Assembly (NCBI GenBank): GCA_905182985.1
Contig: CAJJDN010000074.1
Coordinates: 176,104 to 240,103 of the forward strand
Direction of reading: 5' to 3'
Length of the DNA stretch: 64,000 nucleotides
Source: Paramecium sonneborni
Taxonomy: Eukaryota; Ciliophora; Oligohymenophorea; Peniculida; Parameciidae
The notes beneath the pieces are model-generated. The model saw nothing but the letters and a program-made list of their open reading frames with translations. It made no database searches and was not told the DNA's origin. The position numbers and the translations under genes were made by a program. Within the stretch, counting starts at the first letter, position 1. Each line of letters starts with the position of its first letter. Shown in pieces: positions 11,601 through 25,300 of this stretch.

Positions 11601-13913
11601 ATCTTAAAATTCTACTTTAAAGGATTATGATCTTAATCCTTACCAATAATTATATGGTGACATTCCTTTTGATTATAAAATTGGAGATTACATTTCTATT
11701 GCTATTGATAAAGATTTTAATAATTTTTAATTTCTTAAATTAGAATTTTTAATACCAAAATATCTACTACCAACATGAAATGGAGAAAATGTTTTTTAAA
11801 TTAATTTTCTTCTTTATTCAATTTATCTATATAATTCAACTTAATTTTCAAGAATTTATTCAGAAAAACTCACTCTTCTAAATTTGAATCCATTCTCTGT
11901 TTTCATATACAAAAAATTATTAACAAACAATTGATTAAGATGATTTGATATATTTTAACATCCTTTTTTTAAAATATCTTATCTAAGTAGAGTTTATTTT
12001 GTTTAAATAACTTAAGTTGTAGGTTTTATAGAATTATTATATTAAATGCCATGAGATGAAAAATAAACATTAATTAATTAAGATATAAGTTCAGTACTAG
12101 AAAATGTATTCTCAAAATCTTTGGATATATTTTAAATATTTTTGAGATGTAATCTAATATCATATGATTTTCCTTTTATTTCAATTTAAACACTTAAAAC
12201 AAAAATAGCATTAGTACCATCAATACTATTACTCCATACTTCTATAATTTATCTATACTTAGGTAATTCTTTATATAATTTGGCTATATCAGGATGAATT
12301 TAAGTTTTTTTAGTTTTTAATCTTTTAAAGATAAACCATGAAATATTCTTGATTTTCCAAGCAACTGTATTTATTTATTTAATAGGTGAATAAATTATCC
12401 ATGATTTTAATGAACCTTAATCTATTACTTAACATATATGTAATATAGATTTAATTCTTGCTATTTTTTCTTCTATTAACATATTTTTAGTAGCTCCAAC
12501 TTCAACAATCAAATTAGAAAAATGGGATTTAGCTATGCTTTTTTTCATTAAATCTTAATTCTTTAAAATCTTTTATTTTTATACAAAACTTCTAAAATTC
12601 TTTATTATCATTCTTAAAGCATCTTCTTATTATATTTTATGTAATCCATCTAATCTATTGTGTAAATATTCATTATCAATTTAATGTTTACTTATACCAT
12701 TACTTGTATTTAAACTATAATAGGATTGACCAATTCTAGGTGAAAAATGAAAGTTTAAATCTTATTAACCTCTTTATTAATCAATTTTAAAAAAACTTGA
12801 TTATTCTGACATTTCACATTATATTGATTTAGAATCTAAAATTTTAGGTTATGATTATTCTTTCACATCTATACGTTATTTCGAACTACTTTTCATAATA
12901 TTTTATTAATGAAGTTTTATTTAACTTCTCTTTAATAGAGTATTTCGACTTTATTATTATTATTATTACATACTTGATTATTAATGATGATGTTTTTATG
13001 GAGATTATTGATTTTTAACTAATTTTTTAGGATGTCTCTATTTACATGATTAAGGTCTTTATAAAAGTAATTCTTATAGATTATTAGTTTCTATTGGTAT
13101 ATCTTGAATTGAATCTAATTTATTAGATCCTCTTAATTCACTTGTAACTGTGTTTTATCTGAATTAAATTATTGATTTAGAATTAAGATTAGAACTTTAA
13201 AGAGGAAGAAATAAATTCATTTTTTAATCTGAAATTCTCAACAAAGATTCATTACCTTTATATCTAATTTTTTTAGATGGTTCAAAAGTAGATGCTTCTG
13301 TTGTTAATTTTTCAATTTCACTTAAATGCATTTTTCTACCTTTTGTTTATATTGTTACTTTTTTACTTTAATTTTTAAAATACTAAAATTCTAAACCTTG
13401 TTTAAAAACATCAAAGTTAGGAATTGATTGTAACTGTAAAAATTTAATTTTTCTTTATCTCTATTCTAATTCTGTTTAATATAATTAACTTATTTTATGA
13501 TCACTTCCAAAAAATTAATCTGCTAATTTAGCTGCATATTCTATGTGTTCAATTTTATTTGTTTATTTATATAACATGAAATAAGTTTTTGCTTTTATTT
13601 AATTAATTTTCTCATCGTTTGTATCAAGAGCCAATAATCCTTCTGCTGTTAAACTCTATTTTAAATGATATTAAGCTTCTGCCAAAAAAAAATATAATGA
13701 ACTTTTTGTGAATTAATCAACTTTTTGTTTTATTGCATTTGGTAGCTTATCAAATTCTGTTATATGATCTCCTAATAAATTTATTATTTAATCCCATTCC
13801 TTATCTCTTCTATATTATATACAAAGAGCTAAGGATTCTTGAAATATATGAGTATATTTATCTATATAATCCTTGGATGTTAGACTTTTCATTATTGTAT
13901 TAAATTTATTCAT
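8678..13913 (-). CDS. giant 1,719-residue protein of unknown function
   Basis: Not recognised. A single very long reading frame on the minus strand, interrupted by three introns (9368-9390, 9525-9552, 11328-11352; 23, 28 and 25 nt) whose removal gives exactly 1,720 codons. The first 160 residues look helical and tetratricopeptide-like (RRDKEWDQIINLLGDHITEF, YFFLAEAQYHLKQSLTAEGL). The rest alternates Ser/Gln-rich linkers with folded-looking blocks such as FNYLTFTFNFENPEFFGHFL and GSCATLGFQNQTKQIF. No kinase, ATPase or membrane motif is visible. Probably a ciliate-specific scaffold, but that is only a guess. Confidence 0.8.
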
Positions 13914-14750
13914 TTTGAAATAAAGTTAAAAAATATAATCAAATTAAGCTTGAAGTATTTCTATTAATTATTTTTAAACTTTCTAGAAACACTTCATTTA
14001 GATGTTTTTTTTAATTTTATTCAATCTTTTACATTTATAATTGATTATAAATATTTTTAGATTGATGTATTTATTTAAAGAGAATTTGGATTAAAAGAGT
14101 TTTTTTATTAATTTAATATAAGAATAAAAAGTAGATTTAAAATAAACAATAAATTGATATAAACCCTTAAAAAATTTAATATAATTATTATGATGAATAC
14201 AATTTATTAGGCTCTTCATTTCTTTAATACATAGAAATTTTTATAATAACAATCTAACTAGGCTTTAAAAATAAACTACTTATACAAATAATTGATTTTA
14301 TATCTAATAGTGTTATTAATGCTTAAAAAGATTCATATTTTCAGGATCCATAATTAAATATTATTTTTAAAGTGGAAGAAGATATTAGTTTGAACAATTT
14401 CATACTTTGAGAACATAAAATGAAAGCTTTTAACAAATATTAGTTTCGTTAATCGTCTCGTTTTTTAATTTTGCAATAGATAGCTTTATTAATTAATATT
14501 AATAATTCTAAAATAAAAATAATTACTTAATAACTTAATATCACCAAATTTAAGGCTTAAATTATATAATACTATTTAAAAGAATCTAATTTATTATATA
14601 TAATCTTGATATAAAAGATATGAAGAATAACTAAGATTATAAATAATAGTCTATAATCTTAATAAAATTGATAGAGAATATGCAATAAAAAAATTATAAA
14701 AAAATAAAATATATATATAAATTAAAATAATAATATTTTAATCAAATTTA
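13914..14750. other. divergent intergenic region, no gene seen
   Basis: About 840 bp between the start of a minus-strand gene and the start of a plus-strand gene. It should hold both promoters. No open frame of note and no RNA gene recognised; composition is AT-rich throughout. Confidence 0.5.
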
Positions 14751-15880
14751 ATGGCAAGTCAGTCAGGCATTGAGGAAATATTTGGTTGTTTAACAAAATA
14801 AAGTGATGAAATTATAGATTGGTGTGTTACGTACACTCATTAAGTAATTAGGATTTCTACTAAAATTAATATTGGCCATAATTATTTTGATCAGCTCGAT
14901 TTATTTAATAATCAAATAGAGAAAACCATTATATAATAAATAATTGACTAGAAAATAAATACTATTTGCAATTTTAATAGTAGATATTACTTGTATAGTT
15001 ATGATTAAATTTAGTTTATTTGGCATTTTAATTAAGCAATAGAGTTGATGCTTTATATTTTCCTATTCCATATTTTCAATTTATGTTTATTAGTTATATT
15101 ATTTACTATTTTGGGAGAAAGTCTATATTATTAGCATCCTTCAATGGATCAAATGAAGCATTATCAATATCAGCAGCAATGTAAATAAAGTTGGCTTAAT
15201 TAATGTTTAATGGATTGGTGTTGTTTATATCTGCAATATTTGTCTTAAATTACGTAGATTACATTTTAAATATAAAAGATTATCATTTATGTTAAGGTTT
15301 ATTTCTTAATTATTAATTAGCCTAGTTTTTTAATATAATAACAACAGTAGGATTCTTATTATAAGGATTATTCTTTTTATAGATTAGATAGTTAACACGG
15401 TAAGTAAATAAGAATATAATGTAAGATTAAAGTGGAGAAATTATAAAATTTACTGAAATTGTAAAGAAGAGATTAAAATAAATTTGGTATTTATGTTTTG
15501 TATTGAGGTTGCTTGTAATAATTAGTATAATTGGATCTTTTGTAAGCATTATTTAAAATATCTATTTTGTAATAATGAATTCAATATACCATAACGATGG
15601 TAGGAAATATTCATGTTTTTATGTTAATGTAATTGTTGATTTAAAATAAATTTAGTTTCCAAATAATTAGGATTTGACAAATCTTTTGAATTCAAGTCTT
15701 GATTTATTAGATAAATTACTTTCTTTCTTTCTTCCTTACTTTCTAGCTTTATTTATTTTCTGGTAGAGAAAGCCTAAATAAGTATTTTTATCAGAGTCTT
15801 AAGAAATAATAACAGAAATATACGTTATTTAAAGTGATAGCAAAGATCAAAGTCCATCAGTTGAAAGTTAAAAGTTTTGA
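14751..15880 (+). CDS. multi-pass membrane protein, unknown
   Basis: Starts MASQSGIEEIFGCLTKQSDE. An intron is required between about 14978 and 15018 to reach the frame LAFQLSNRVDALYFPIPYF; a 35-nt intron or a 17-nt one (both GT..TTTAG, same acceptor) keep the frame. After it come at least five hydrophobic spans (FMFISYIIYYFG, MFNGLVLFISAIFVL, FFNIITTVGFLLQGLFFL, FVLRLLVIISIIGSFVSII, FFLPYFLALFIFW) with a Cys in a loop. C-terminus is acidic (SDSKDQSPSVESQKF). About 365 residues. Topology suggests a receptor or transporter, but no family motif was identified. Confidence 0.65.
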
Positions 15881-15970
15881 TAATTTATTAGTTGTTAACA
15901 TATTTAGATATTAGTTTATATTTAAAATATATTATAATTTTCTAACAAAAAATATATATAAATAAATTTG

Positions 15971-16350
15971 ATGTAGAGAATTCATAATTTTTTCAATTTC
16001 TCTAAAAAAATACGTTTATTTGTTTAAAGTGAAATAAATCCATAAGTTAGACTTACAATAGAAGCAACTGAAGGTGAAATATTAGCTAAGGAATTAAAAA
16101 AACATAAAGTACCATTAGCTTTTGAATGTGGATTTTCATGTTCATGTTCAACATGTTCAGTTTTGTTAGCTAATTCTAATGATTATAATAAGATTTAAAT
16201 TGCTTAACCTTAAAGTTAAGAAGAGATCAATGTTTTAACAACAGAAGGAAAAGGTGGAAGGTATTTATTCTTAAAGAAATTTTAAGAGTTCGTTTATCGT
16301 GTTAAATTAATGTATGTAAAGAATTAGAAGGTGTTACATTATTAATTTGA
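15971..16350 (+). CDS. [2Fe-2S] ferredoxin, adrenodoxin/mitochondrial type
   Basis: 117 residues after removing a 26-nt intron (16261-16286). The N-terminus MQRIHNFFNFSKKIRLFVQS is basic and amphipathic, fitting a mitochondrial targeting peptide. Cluster ligands are in the C-x5-C-x2-C arrangement (CGFSCSCSTC), and the fourth Cys lies in LSCQINVCKELEGVTLLI, which matches the conserved C-terminus of mitochondrial ferredoxins. It would carry electrons for Fe-S cluster assembly or a mitochondrial P450-type reaction. An extra Cys sits inside the first ligand spacing. Stop TGA at 16348. Confidence 0.9.
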
Positions 16351-16429
16351 GTATTAATATTTATTGAGAAATATTATAAATGATCTTCTTAATAGTTGTG
16401 AAACTTGTATTAATATAAATTATATTCAA

Positions 16430-16727
16430 ATGTCTTTCGATAAATTACAGCCTGTCATTAAATAAATGGATATGAGTGATGAAATGTAAAGAGAAGTCAT
16501 TGAAGTCTCAAGATCAGCTATAGATAAAAGTTCTACTGTATTACAATCTTTAATCTTAGGATCAATAAATTGCATCTTATATTAAAGATGAATTAAGAGC
16601 AAAATATCATGGAACATGGCATTGTATTGTAGGAAGAAACTTTGGATCATATGTAACACATGAAACGAAACATTATATATATTTTTATATTGGATAACTG
16701 GCCATCATGCTTTTCAAAACAGGATGA
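16430..16727 (+). CDS. DYNLL: dynein light chain LC8
   Basis: 91 residues, the usual length. [20 protein letters not shown] is followed by an intron of 22 nt (16538-16559) and then the near-invariant LC8 core: [40 protein letters not shown] and IMLFKTG. LC8 is a homodimeric hub of dynein motors and many other complexes, cytoplasmic and axonemal. Only 80 bp separate it from the ferredoxin stop. Family identification is secure; the exact paralogue is not. Confidence 0.96.
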
Positions 16728-17134
16728 ATCTATATATTAAATATTAGATAATAAATATACCTCATATATCTTATTAAGGTCTATATATTATCTAATACAT
16801 AATAGATCTCAAAATAATTGTCTTCTTAGTTTTTAATATATTTCTACAAAAAATTAAGTTATTAGTAATATATATTTATCAATCTAAATTCCTTTAATAT
16901 AAGTACTCTCAGCTTTAGCACAGAATACATTTCATTTATTATTATTTTATCTCTTTTCTTTACATTGCATTTATTAATAATTTAATTTCATTATGAAATC
17001 ATTTATACTTTTTATTTTTTATTCGAATTCTTTGCTCATTAATTTACATTTCATAGGAAACCAAATGGTTTTGGTTGATCAGGACTATTTTCCAATAGAG
17101 ACATTAAAAAATTAAATTAGTAAACAAAAATAAA
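16728..17134. other. intergenic stretch before the repeat
   Basis: About 400 bp, expected to hold the 3' ends of the convergent LC8 gene and the minus-strand gene. A plus-strand frame starting at 16993 (MKSFILFIFYSNSLL) stays open across the repeat boundary, but most of it is antisense to the better minus-strand gene; see rejected items. Confidence 0.4.
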
Positions 17135-18201
17135 TCAAAGTTCTATTCTTTTTTAATCAACTATTAAAATATTAGGTTTTACTCTTTTTGCTATTTTATT
17201 TTTTATTAGTCTCAGTTCTTATTCAAATACAATATTATTATTATTGCATTTCTTTTGTACTTAAAAAGAAAGATTTCCTAATTAAATTGAACTCATTTCT
17301 TTTATCTTATTTTTTGTATATGCATTATATGAATTATATTATTCTTTTTTATCGGTTGTTGCAGATTTAACTATCTATTAAGCTCTATTCGTTATTTCAT
17401 CGAAAAATATTGATTTTCCTCTTTTTAATTTTTCCTCATTCATAGATTTTGAAGGAGAATATAGAATTTCATTTTTTATCCATTTTTAAGTAAAATCATT
17501 GAAAGTTTATTACATTGTTTTATTTAATATGGTTTTTGTTTTGTCAAAACTTATTCTCTCTGTATTAGAAACAACTAAAGGCTTTTTTACTTTATTTAAA
17601 AACTAACCCACATTTTCACTATTTTTAGTTGAAGTAAAACCCATTTTCAAATTTTTTGGAGTATTTCGATTTTAATATTCAATAAGTTTTTTATTAATGA
17701 TTCTTGATCTTAAATTAGATCTTTCTACAATATCAATTGACTTATATTGATTTCTATAAAATTAAACTATTTCATTGTCATCCTAACATTTTATATTCTC
17801 ATTTAATTTTATAGGTTATTATAACTATTTTTTATATGTGTTTTCAAAAGCAATCATTTTTATAGAATTTAAAATCTATTTTATCTATTCTGTATCTTTC
17901 TGATAATATCTATGTTCTATTTGTCTCAATTAAATTTCTTTGAATTCACTTAAAGGAGAATTCATAATATGTTATTTAATATTTATAATTAATATTTTAG
18001 CAATTTAAAAAAAATTTGATCAAAGAGTATTTTTATTTAGTTTAATTGAATCTCCTTAAAAAGAAAATAGATTGAAATAATTTTTATAAAAAATGTTCTT
18101 AAATTAATAAAATATCACAAAATTAAATATTTTAGATTTAAAAAAGTTTAGGTATTTTAAAATGAGTATTAGGTCAGTTTTTTAAGGTATTATTTATTTT
18201 T
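17061..18201. repeat. left copy of exact 1,141-bp direct repeat
   Basis: Begins ccaaatggttttggttgatc and ends in ggtattatttattttt, directly followed by a single N at 18202. The same 1,141 bp reappear at 18203-19343 with a constant offset of 1,142. The lines I compared, and the encoded proteins, were the same in both copies. Sequence outside the outer edges differs. Confidence 0.95.
17135..17965 (-). CDS. hypothetical basic protein (left repeat copy)
   Basis: Not recognised. Intronless minus-strand frame of 276 residues, MNSPLSEFKEIQLRQIEHRY to ILIVDQKRIEL, TGA at 17135. Hydrophilic, with Lys/Asn/Gln-rich helices and no membrane span or known motif. Lies wholly inside the left copy of the 1,141-bp repeat, so an identical gene appears at 18277-19107; probably only one exists in the real chromosome. 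Confidence 0.65.
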
Positions 18202-18202
18202 N
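18202..18202. other. single-base assembly gap (N)
   Basis: The only ambiguous base in the window. It sits exactly between the two identical 1,141-bp blocks, as expected when two contigs whose ends overlap were scaffolded with a minimal gap instead of being merged. Confidence 0.95.
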
Positions 18203-19343
18203 CCAAATGGTTTTGGTTGATCAGGACTATTTTCCAATAGAGACATTAAAAAATTAAATTAGTAAACAAAAATAAATCAAAGTTCTATTCTTTTTTAATC
18301 AACTATTAAAATATTAGGTTTTACTCTTTTTGCTATTTTATTTTTTATTAGTCTCAGTTCTTATTCAAATACAATATTATTATTATTGCATTTCTTTTGT
18401 ACTTAAAAAGAAAGATTTCCTAATTAAATTGAACTCATTTCTTTTATCTTATTTTTTGTATATGCATTATATGAATTATATTATTCTTTTTTATCGGTTG
18501 TTGCAGATTTAACTATCTATTAAGCTCTATTCGTTATTTCATCGAAAAATATTGATTTTCCTCTTTTTAATTTTTCCTCATTCATAGATTTTGAAGGAGA
18601 ATATAGAATTTCATTTTTTATCCATTTTTAAGTAAAATCATTGAAAGTTTATTACATTGTTTTATTTAATATGGTTTTTGTTTTGTCAAAACTTATTCTC
18701 TCTGTATTAGAAACAACTAAAGGCTTTTTTACTTTATTTAAAAACTAACCCACATTTTCACTATTTTTAGTTGAAGTAAAACCCATTTTCAAATTTTTTG
18801 GAGTATTTCGATTTTAATATTCAATAAGTTTTTTATTAATGATTCTTGATCTTAAATTAGATCTTTCTACAATATCAATTGACTTATATTGATTTCTATA
18901 AAATTAAACTATTTCATTGTCATCCTAACATTTTATATTCTCATTTAATTTTATAGGTTATTATAACTATTTTTTATATGTGTTTTCAAAAGCAATCATT
19001 TTTATAGAATTTAAAATCTATTTTATCTATTCTGTATCTTTCTGATAATATCTATGTTCTATTTGTCTCAATTAAATTTCTTTGAATTCACTTAAAGGAG
19101 AATTCATAATATGTTATTTAATATTTATAATTAATATTTTAGCAATTTAAAAAAAATTTGATCAAAGAGTATTTTTATTTAGTTTAATTGAATCTCCTTA
19201 AAAAGAAAATAGATTGAAATAATTTTTATAAAAAATGTTCTTAAATTAATAAAATATCACAAAATTAAATATTTTAGATTTAAAAAAGTTTAGGTATTTT
19301 AAAATGAGTATTAGGTCAGTTTTTTAAGGTATTATTTATTTTT
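18203..19343. repeat. right copy of exact 1,141-bp direct repeat
   Basis: Copy of 17061-18201. Its right edge passes into unique sequence (aagtgttattg) that leads to the Piezo gene 30 bp later. See the left copy and the finding on assembly. Confidence 0.95.
18277..19107 (-). CDS. hypothetical basic protein (right repeat copy)
   Basis: Same 276-residue frame as at 17135-17965, shifted by 1,142 bp. No difference between the two was seen. Most likely a duplicate created by the assembly; it should not be counted as a second gene until the junction is confirmed. Confidence 0.5.
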
Positions 19344-19372
19344 TAAGTGTTATTGAAATTATAATTAAAAAT

Positions 19373-22300
19373 ATGTATTAAAATAAAATATTTTGTGCAT
19401 TATCTAGTATTGCCCTAATATTTTTTTGCGTTAATTTTAGAGAATCTTTACCAGCATTATATTTGGTAGAGTGCTTGATTCTTTTCAAAACAAGTATTTA
19501 AGCGAGTTTTAAAAGAAATGATAGAATTTTTAATGAATTAGTGCAACATAAAGAGTATTATATATATTTGATGATTAAAGGACTCTTTCTATAAAAGAAA
19601 AGTTGATTTTAATAGATAAATCTTTTAGAATAAGCAGATTGTATAAATTGAAAGTAATGATAATTCTTGGAATCAACATAATAATTTTACTATATTTAGG
19701 TGCAAATTTTTATGCCCCTGAACTTTTAAATTCCTTATTAGCTTTATATAAAGAATATACTATAATAATTTAAGAGAGAGTATAATATTATGTTTTTAAT
19801 TTAGATGAAAGATTTAACTCTATTTTAAAATGTAATCTATAACAGCATTTTCTTTTTAATTAGTTTTCCATATATGTCATCAGAATTTACAATTTATTCA
19901 AAAGTAAATTGGAGTTATTTTCGATTCTTTAATACTATATCAGCATCATATCGTTACCTTTAAGTAGATATTTGTAATTAATTGTAGTTTTTAGAAGCTA
20001 TATTATTATTGGCTGCTTCCTTTATGAAACCAACATTAGCAGCATATCCATTGAATTTCTATGCATTTATACTGATTTATGAAATTAGTATTTAAGAACC
20101 TTTCTTTTTTAAAACTGTATAATTTTATAGTAATTAGTATTTAGTTTAAACAAAGTTTCAAGCATCGAATAATATGTAAATTTTAAGTAGTAATTTAATA
20201 CTCATTAATAATAATTTTGGCATTAGAATATTCTGGATTACCTGAATACGGATTAAATAGTTTTTAAACTTTATTATCAGGATTAAAAACAACTTATGAT
20301 GGTCCTTATTTACTTACTTTGGCAATTGCTTATTTTCTTAATATCATAATAGATGTGCTTTATAATGTTAGATAATTAAGAGGATAAGTAAGTAAAGCAA
20401 GTGATTTATCAAATGATTTTGATTTGGATTTAATCAATTATTTAGCATAAAAAGAAAGATAGGAAAGGAGATAAACAGTAGTAGCATTAATAATTCAAAC
20501 ATAAGACAATGGAATATAAGATTAAAGAGAATAACCTGAAAATGATAATATTGATATTAATAGAGAAGTTAGAAAAAATCATTTTGAACAAGAATAAGAA
20601 ATAGATGATAATTTAGATGGGCAAGAAAATATTAAAAAAAATCATTAATTTTTAATATTTAGAATCTTAATAGCAATTTAATAACTTTATTGTGTTTTTA
20701 TTATTATGAGATTTCCTTATTTGGGATTTACTTTATCTATTTTATGGATTTTTTAAAGTTCAATTACAAGGAATCCAGAATCCATAATATAATACTTATT
20801 TTTTGTTTATTATCCAACTATATTTTATTAAATAAGAGAATGTGAAAAATTATTAATATTTGATTAATGTTTGATTTGGACTCAAATTTTTATATGTTTT
20901 GCAACATTAAAATTTTATTTGAATAATAAATAATAAATTTTATCTGCATTGAAATCAAAGTAATCATTGTTTTAATCATATTTTAATGAAGAATAAGAAG
21001 AAGAACCATTTTAAATTGCTTAATTAATTTGGGCATTTATTTTAAGAAATAGTTATTCTATAACATTAGTAATTGTCTTTTGGATTAGTTTATTTACAGC
21101 TAATATTATTCATACACTTTTATTGGTTACGACTATTTTATTTATTGTCAGACATGAAAATAAAAATAGATCTCATTCTTAACATTCATTCAGACATCGA
21201 AATTGGATATGGATGGTTGTTATCATCAATATCATTATACTTTTGAAATATGTTTATATGTTAGAGATGGTGGTATTTGGAGATTTTGGTTATAATATAA
21301 TTGAATTGTTTGGTCTCTAATTTGAATATAATCTACCATTTAATTTGGGGTTTAATGATAAAGATTTTGGATCTTTAAGTGTTTTTTGGATGCTTGATTG
21401 TTTTGTTATTTTATAATATGAAACATATAAAAGTACTACTTATAAACAATTGCAAGAAAACTATTAAAAAATGATTTCAAAAATAGGTATATTTTCATCC
21501 ATTAGATAATTATATAATGTATTATATATTAAATTCATTATTTGGATTTGCTATTGGATTTCTTTATTAATACTCACATTTTAATCTTTTAACATTATAA
21601 ACTTATTTCAAATTCTCCAATTAATCTACATTATCAAAACCCATATTTCAGGAATGATTAATAAGGATATTCAATTTAGAAAAATTTAAATATGTTGGAG
21701 TATCTTTTTAATGTAAGTTGGATTTGCAACATTATTTAGATATTTATTTGATTTTTCTTGGTATGTATATTAATTAATAAATAAGTTTGTAATTATTATC
21801 AACATAATTGAGAAAGATCACAATCTATGATTTTTTGTATACACATTAAGTTTTTATTGGTTTAAGTAAAAGAGTGCCATTTTTGATATTTCCGAATCTT
21901 GTATTAGATATTGCAGTTTTATGTTTAGGATATTTAGGGTAAGATTATTTGTAATAAATGATTTCAATAAACGACTTAACAGTTCATTTATAAAAATAAG
22001 GCAACAATAGAAATGAGGATAATGAAATAGAATTAGAAGATTTAAGTAAAAGTCTTAGAGAGAATCTTATAAATTCTAACAATGATTCTTAGATGGAAGA
22101 TAGATAATCAATAGCAGCTAATTTTTCTTTTGATTTTACAATTAAATTGTAAGGAATTAAGTATGTTATTGTTTTAGTCCATTTATGAGTGTGATTTTCA
22201 AATATGTGAGTTTATTGTTGCCAATTACAATTTATATACTTATAGTGATAACATCGATTAAATATAAGATATCATGTAGTATGCTTCTTTATTTATTAAT

Positions 22301-25300
22301 TATGTTTTATTACATTTACAAGACAAGACAATATTTTATTGAATAGTTTTAAAATCATCAAATAACAAGCAAACTTAATGAAAGTATTAATTTAATTAAT
22401 TAGAAATAATAAGATGGAGATATATATTTATAACAAAAGTTGAGAAGGAGGGAATGAGAGTTAGAATGGAAGATAATGTAACCTCAAAATACAATACAAA
22501 TCTTATTTTGACTATCGCTATGATAACTAAAGACATAAAGTTAAAATCATTTGAATACAAAAAGGCTTGTTGGCTTTGTACTCTAATATTTAGTGTATTA
22601 TTCTTATTAATTACTTATTTATCTTAATCTTTAAAATATTTTGAAGATTCTATTGATATAAAAACAATGATTAATATTAAATATATTTTATTTGCTTTTG
22701 GAACATACAATGATTATTAAAGAGATGATTTGATTGTTAAAGATATTTATCCATATTTGATTGCTTTGATTATTGTTATTATAGATGTGAAAGCATCAGA
22801 CTATTTGAATTCTATTGATAAGGATGATTAACATTAAGAATAAATGGCGAAATCAATTTAAATGACTGAATAATATAGAATATCTGGAAGAGAATCAATA
22901 TAGAATTCGACTTCTTATTTGATTGATAATTTCTATTACAATAAATATCAATTACTAAAATTGAACTTTTAGAAAGGAGCAATTCATTCATCAGAAAGAA
23001 TGTATATGATTATTTTATTCTTTTTGGCTGCTATTTCTGAAGGTATTTTCAGCATAATTTACATATTATTATTTGCACTTGTGTTTTATTCATCAACTAA
23101 TTCTAAATCTACTATAAATAAGTATATTATTTTATTATTTTTTAGAGTGAGTGTAATTGTAGTCATTTTTCAATATGTTAGTTATTTGATAACATTATCT
23201 TAAGAATCTTCTCCAAGAATATTACCTGAAGAATTTAATAAAACAGAATATTTGATTTTCAATTTCTCTAATACAGATTTATTAGATTAATGGGGATTGT
23301 CTGGTAAAGGTAGAAGTAAAGGAACTTTTATATTTAATTGTATAATAATATTTGCAATTTGGTTATTCTATTATTTTTAAGAAGTGTTAAGTATTAAAAT
23401 GATTTTATTCATTGATTAATGTTATATCAATATGAAATTGAAAAAAAAAGAAAAACATATCTCATCAAAATTTTATATCATAATCAAAAGATTATATATT
23501 ATTAGCATTGTGTATTTCATATTATTAGTATAACTATCTGTGTTATGTTACTATTTATTCGTGGTGTATTAAACTAGAATATTAAAAACTATTAATTTAG
23601 TAATGTTTATGTTTACAATGTAATTTAAATAATACAATTTTTAGATTGTCACTATTTTTTATCGAGATACAATTGAAGATACCAAAGAAATAAACAGAAA
23701 AAAGAAATGATATATACAAAAGAATAATATTTGTTTAGGAAGGAGCTATTCTTATAATATTTACAATTTTATTTGCAGAGAAATTAATTAAAGATGATAA
23801 TAGCACTTAAAGTAATATATCAATAGTAGAAATATTTATATTTTATCTTTTATAATTGGGTAAAGATCTTTTAGAATCTGAGTAATATGAAAAGATATCT
23901 AAAGATTTTTATGATAATCTTGATACAAGATCAGAAGCTGTAGGATTAGCTATGAGTTTTGAAGCTAATAATAGAAAATTGATGAAATTAATAGAAAGAT
24001 ACAAAGATAGAAATGATTTAAAAGAGAGAATAGATACTATTACAAAAATGATAAATGAATTTAATTAAGACAAGTATGTATATTGTATATCTGAAATAGT
24101 CGTTAATCTGATTGTTAAGTTATAAGTATATAAGATTAATATAATCCAATGGCAGAACCTTTGAAATTAACAATTTACAAATGGATAGAATCACATAGAA
24201 ATAGATTTTTATTTGAACCAACATTGTAAATATTCCATTTTATTGCTTGTTCTAATTTACAAGTATTAGAAATTGCTGAACATGAAATTTAGTATATTTA
24301 GAATTAAGATTTTGAATCAGTAATATCTTATTTAGAAAGTTTCTATAAAGAGGCTACGAAATATATTTCACCATCTTTAAGTAAAGAAAGTTTTATGCAA
24401 TAATTTTTATAAAATAAGAAAAATTCTGGATTTAGTCAAAATAATGAGATTAGATAAATAAAGAAGGATTGGTAATGTTTAAAAGAGAAAATATCAGATC
24501 ATGCTTCATCAAATAATTTAACTAGAGAAGATATTTCATAATATGTAAATTAATATGATTGGAAGAGATTTCTTTTAGTGATAGGACAATTCATATTTTC
24601 ATTTTGGCATTTTATTTGTTTCATACTATTAATTACTTATTACTTTTTAAATCATGGTTTCTTTACAATAATTTTGCCTATATTAGTATTTGCTTATGGG
24701 GCAATTGAAGAGTAATAACCAGATAAATTAATGTGGATATTTCCTTTTGTTTATCTTAATTTTTTATGTGCTTTAGAGAAATTGGATGATCTTACTCCAT
24801 TTTTATAAAACAATCCATATTTAGTATTTTTATTTGGAGAGAATTCAGTAGTATTTTAATTCATTACAATAATGGCTATTATTATATAAGTAAATATAAT
24901 GAAAAATATTGGTTTATATGAGAAATTCATAAATTAATATGAAACAATATATGGAAGTATATTAAGACATTTATGTAATGGAACTTTGAATTTGGAAGAT
25001 GGCATTAAGAGACCTAAATAATAGAAAATAATAAGATCAAAAAGTTAAGAGAGATTTTAGAGTTTAAATACAGCACTATAGGCTTAAAGAGTTTCAATAT
25101 AGATGAACTAAACTTTTGCAGTGTTATAGAAATTGGAAGATGATTTGATTGATTATCTAACAAGAATCAAATTAATAAAACCTAATTTTTTTTTTAGAGC
25201 TTTTAGTAATATGAAACCAGGGAAAGATGTTTATCCTTTTATGGCTGGTATATAGATTATATTAGCAATATATATATTTTTATTTTACGATCAGATGAAA

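Noticed and set aside
16993..17502. Plus-strand frame MKSFILFIFYSN... open for about 170 codons
   Set aside because: Most of it is antisense to the intact 276-residue minus-strand frame; its hydrophobic, low-complexity content is what the complement of an Asn/Lys-rich gene gives. The part before 17134 alone is too short to support.
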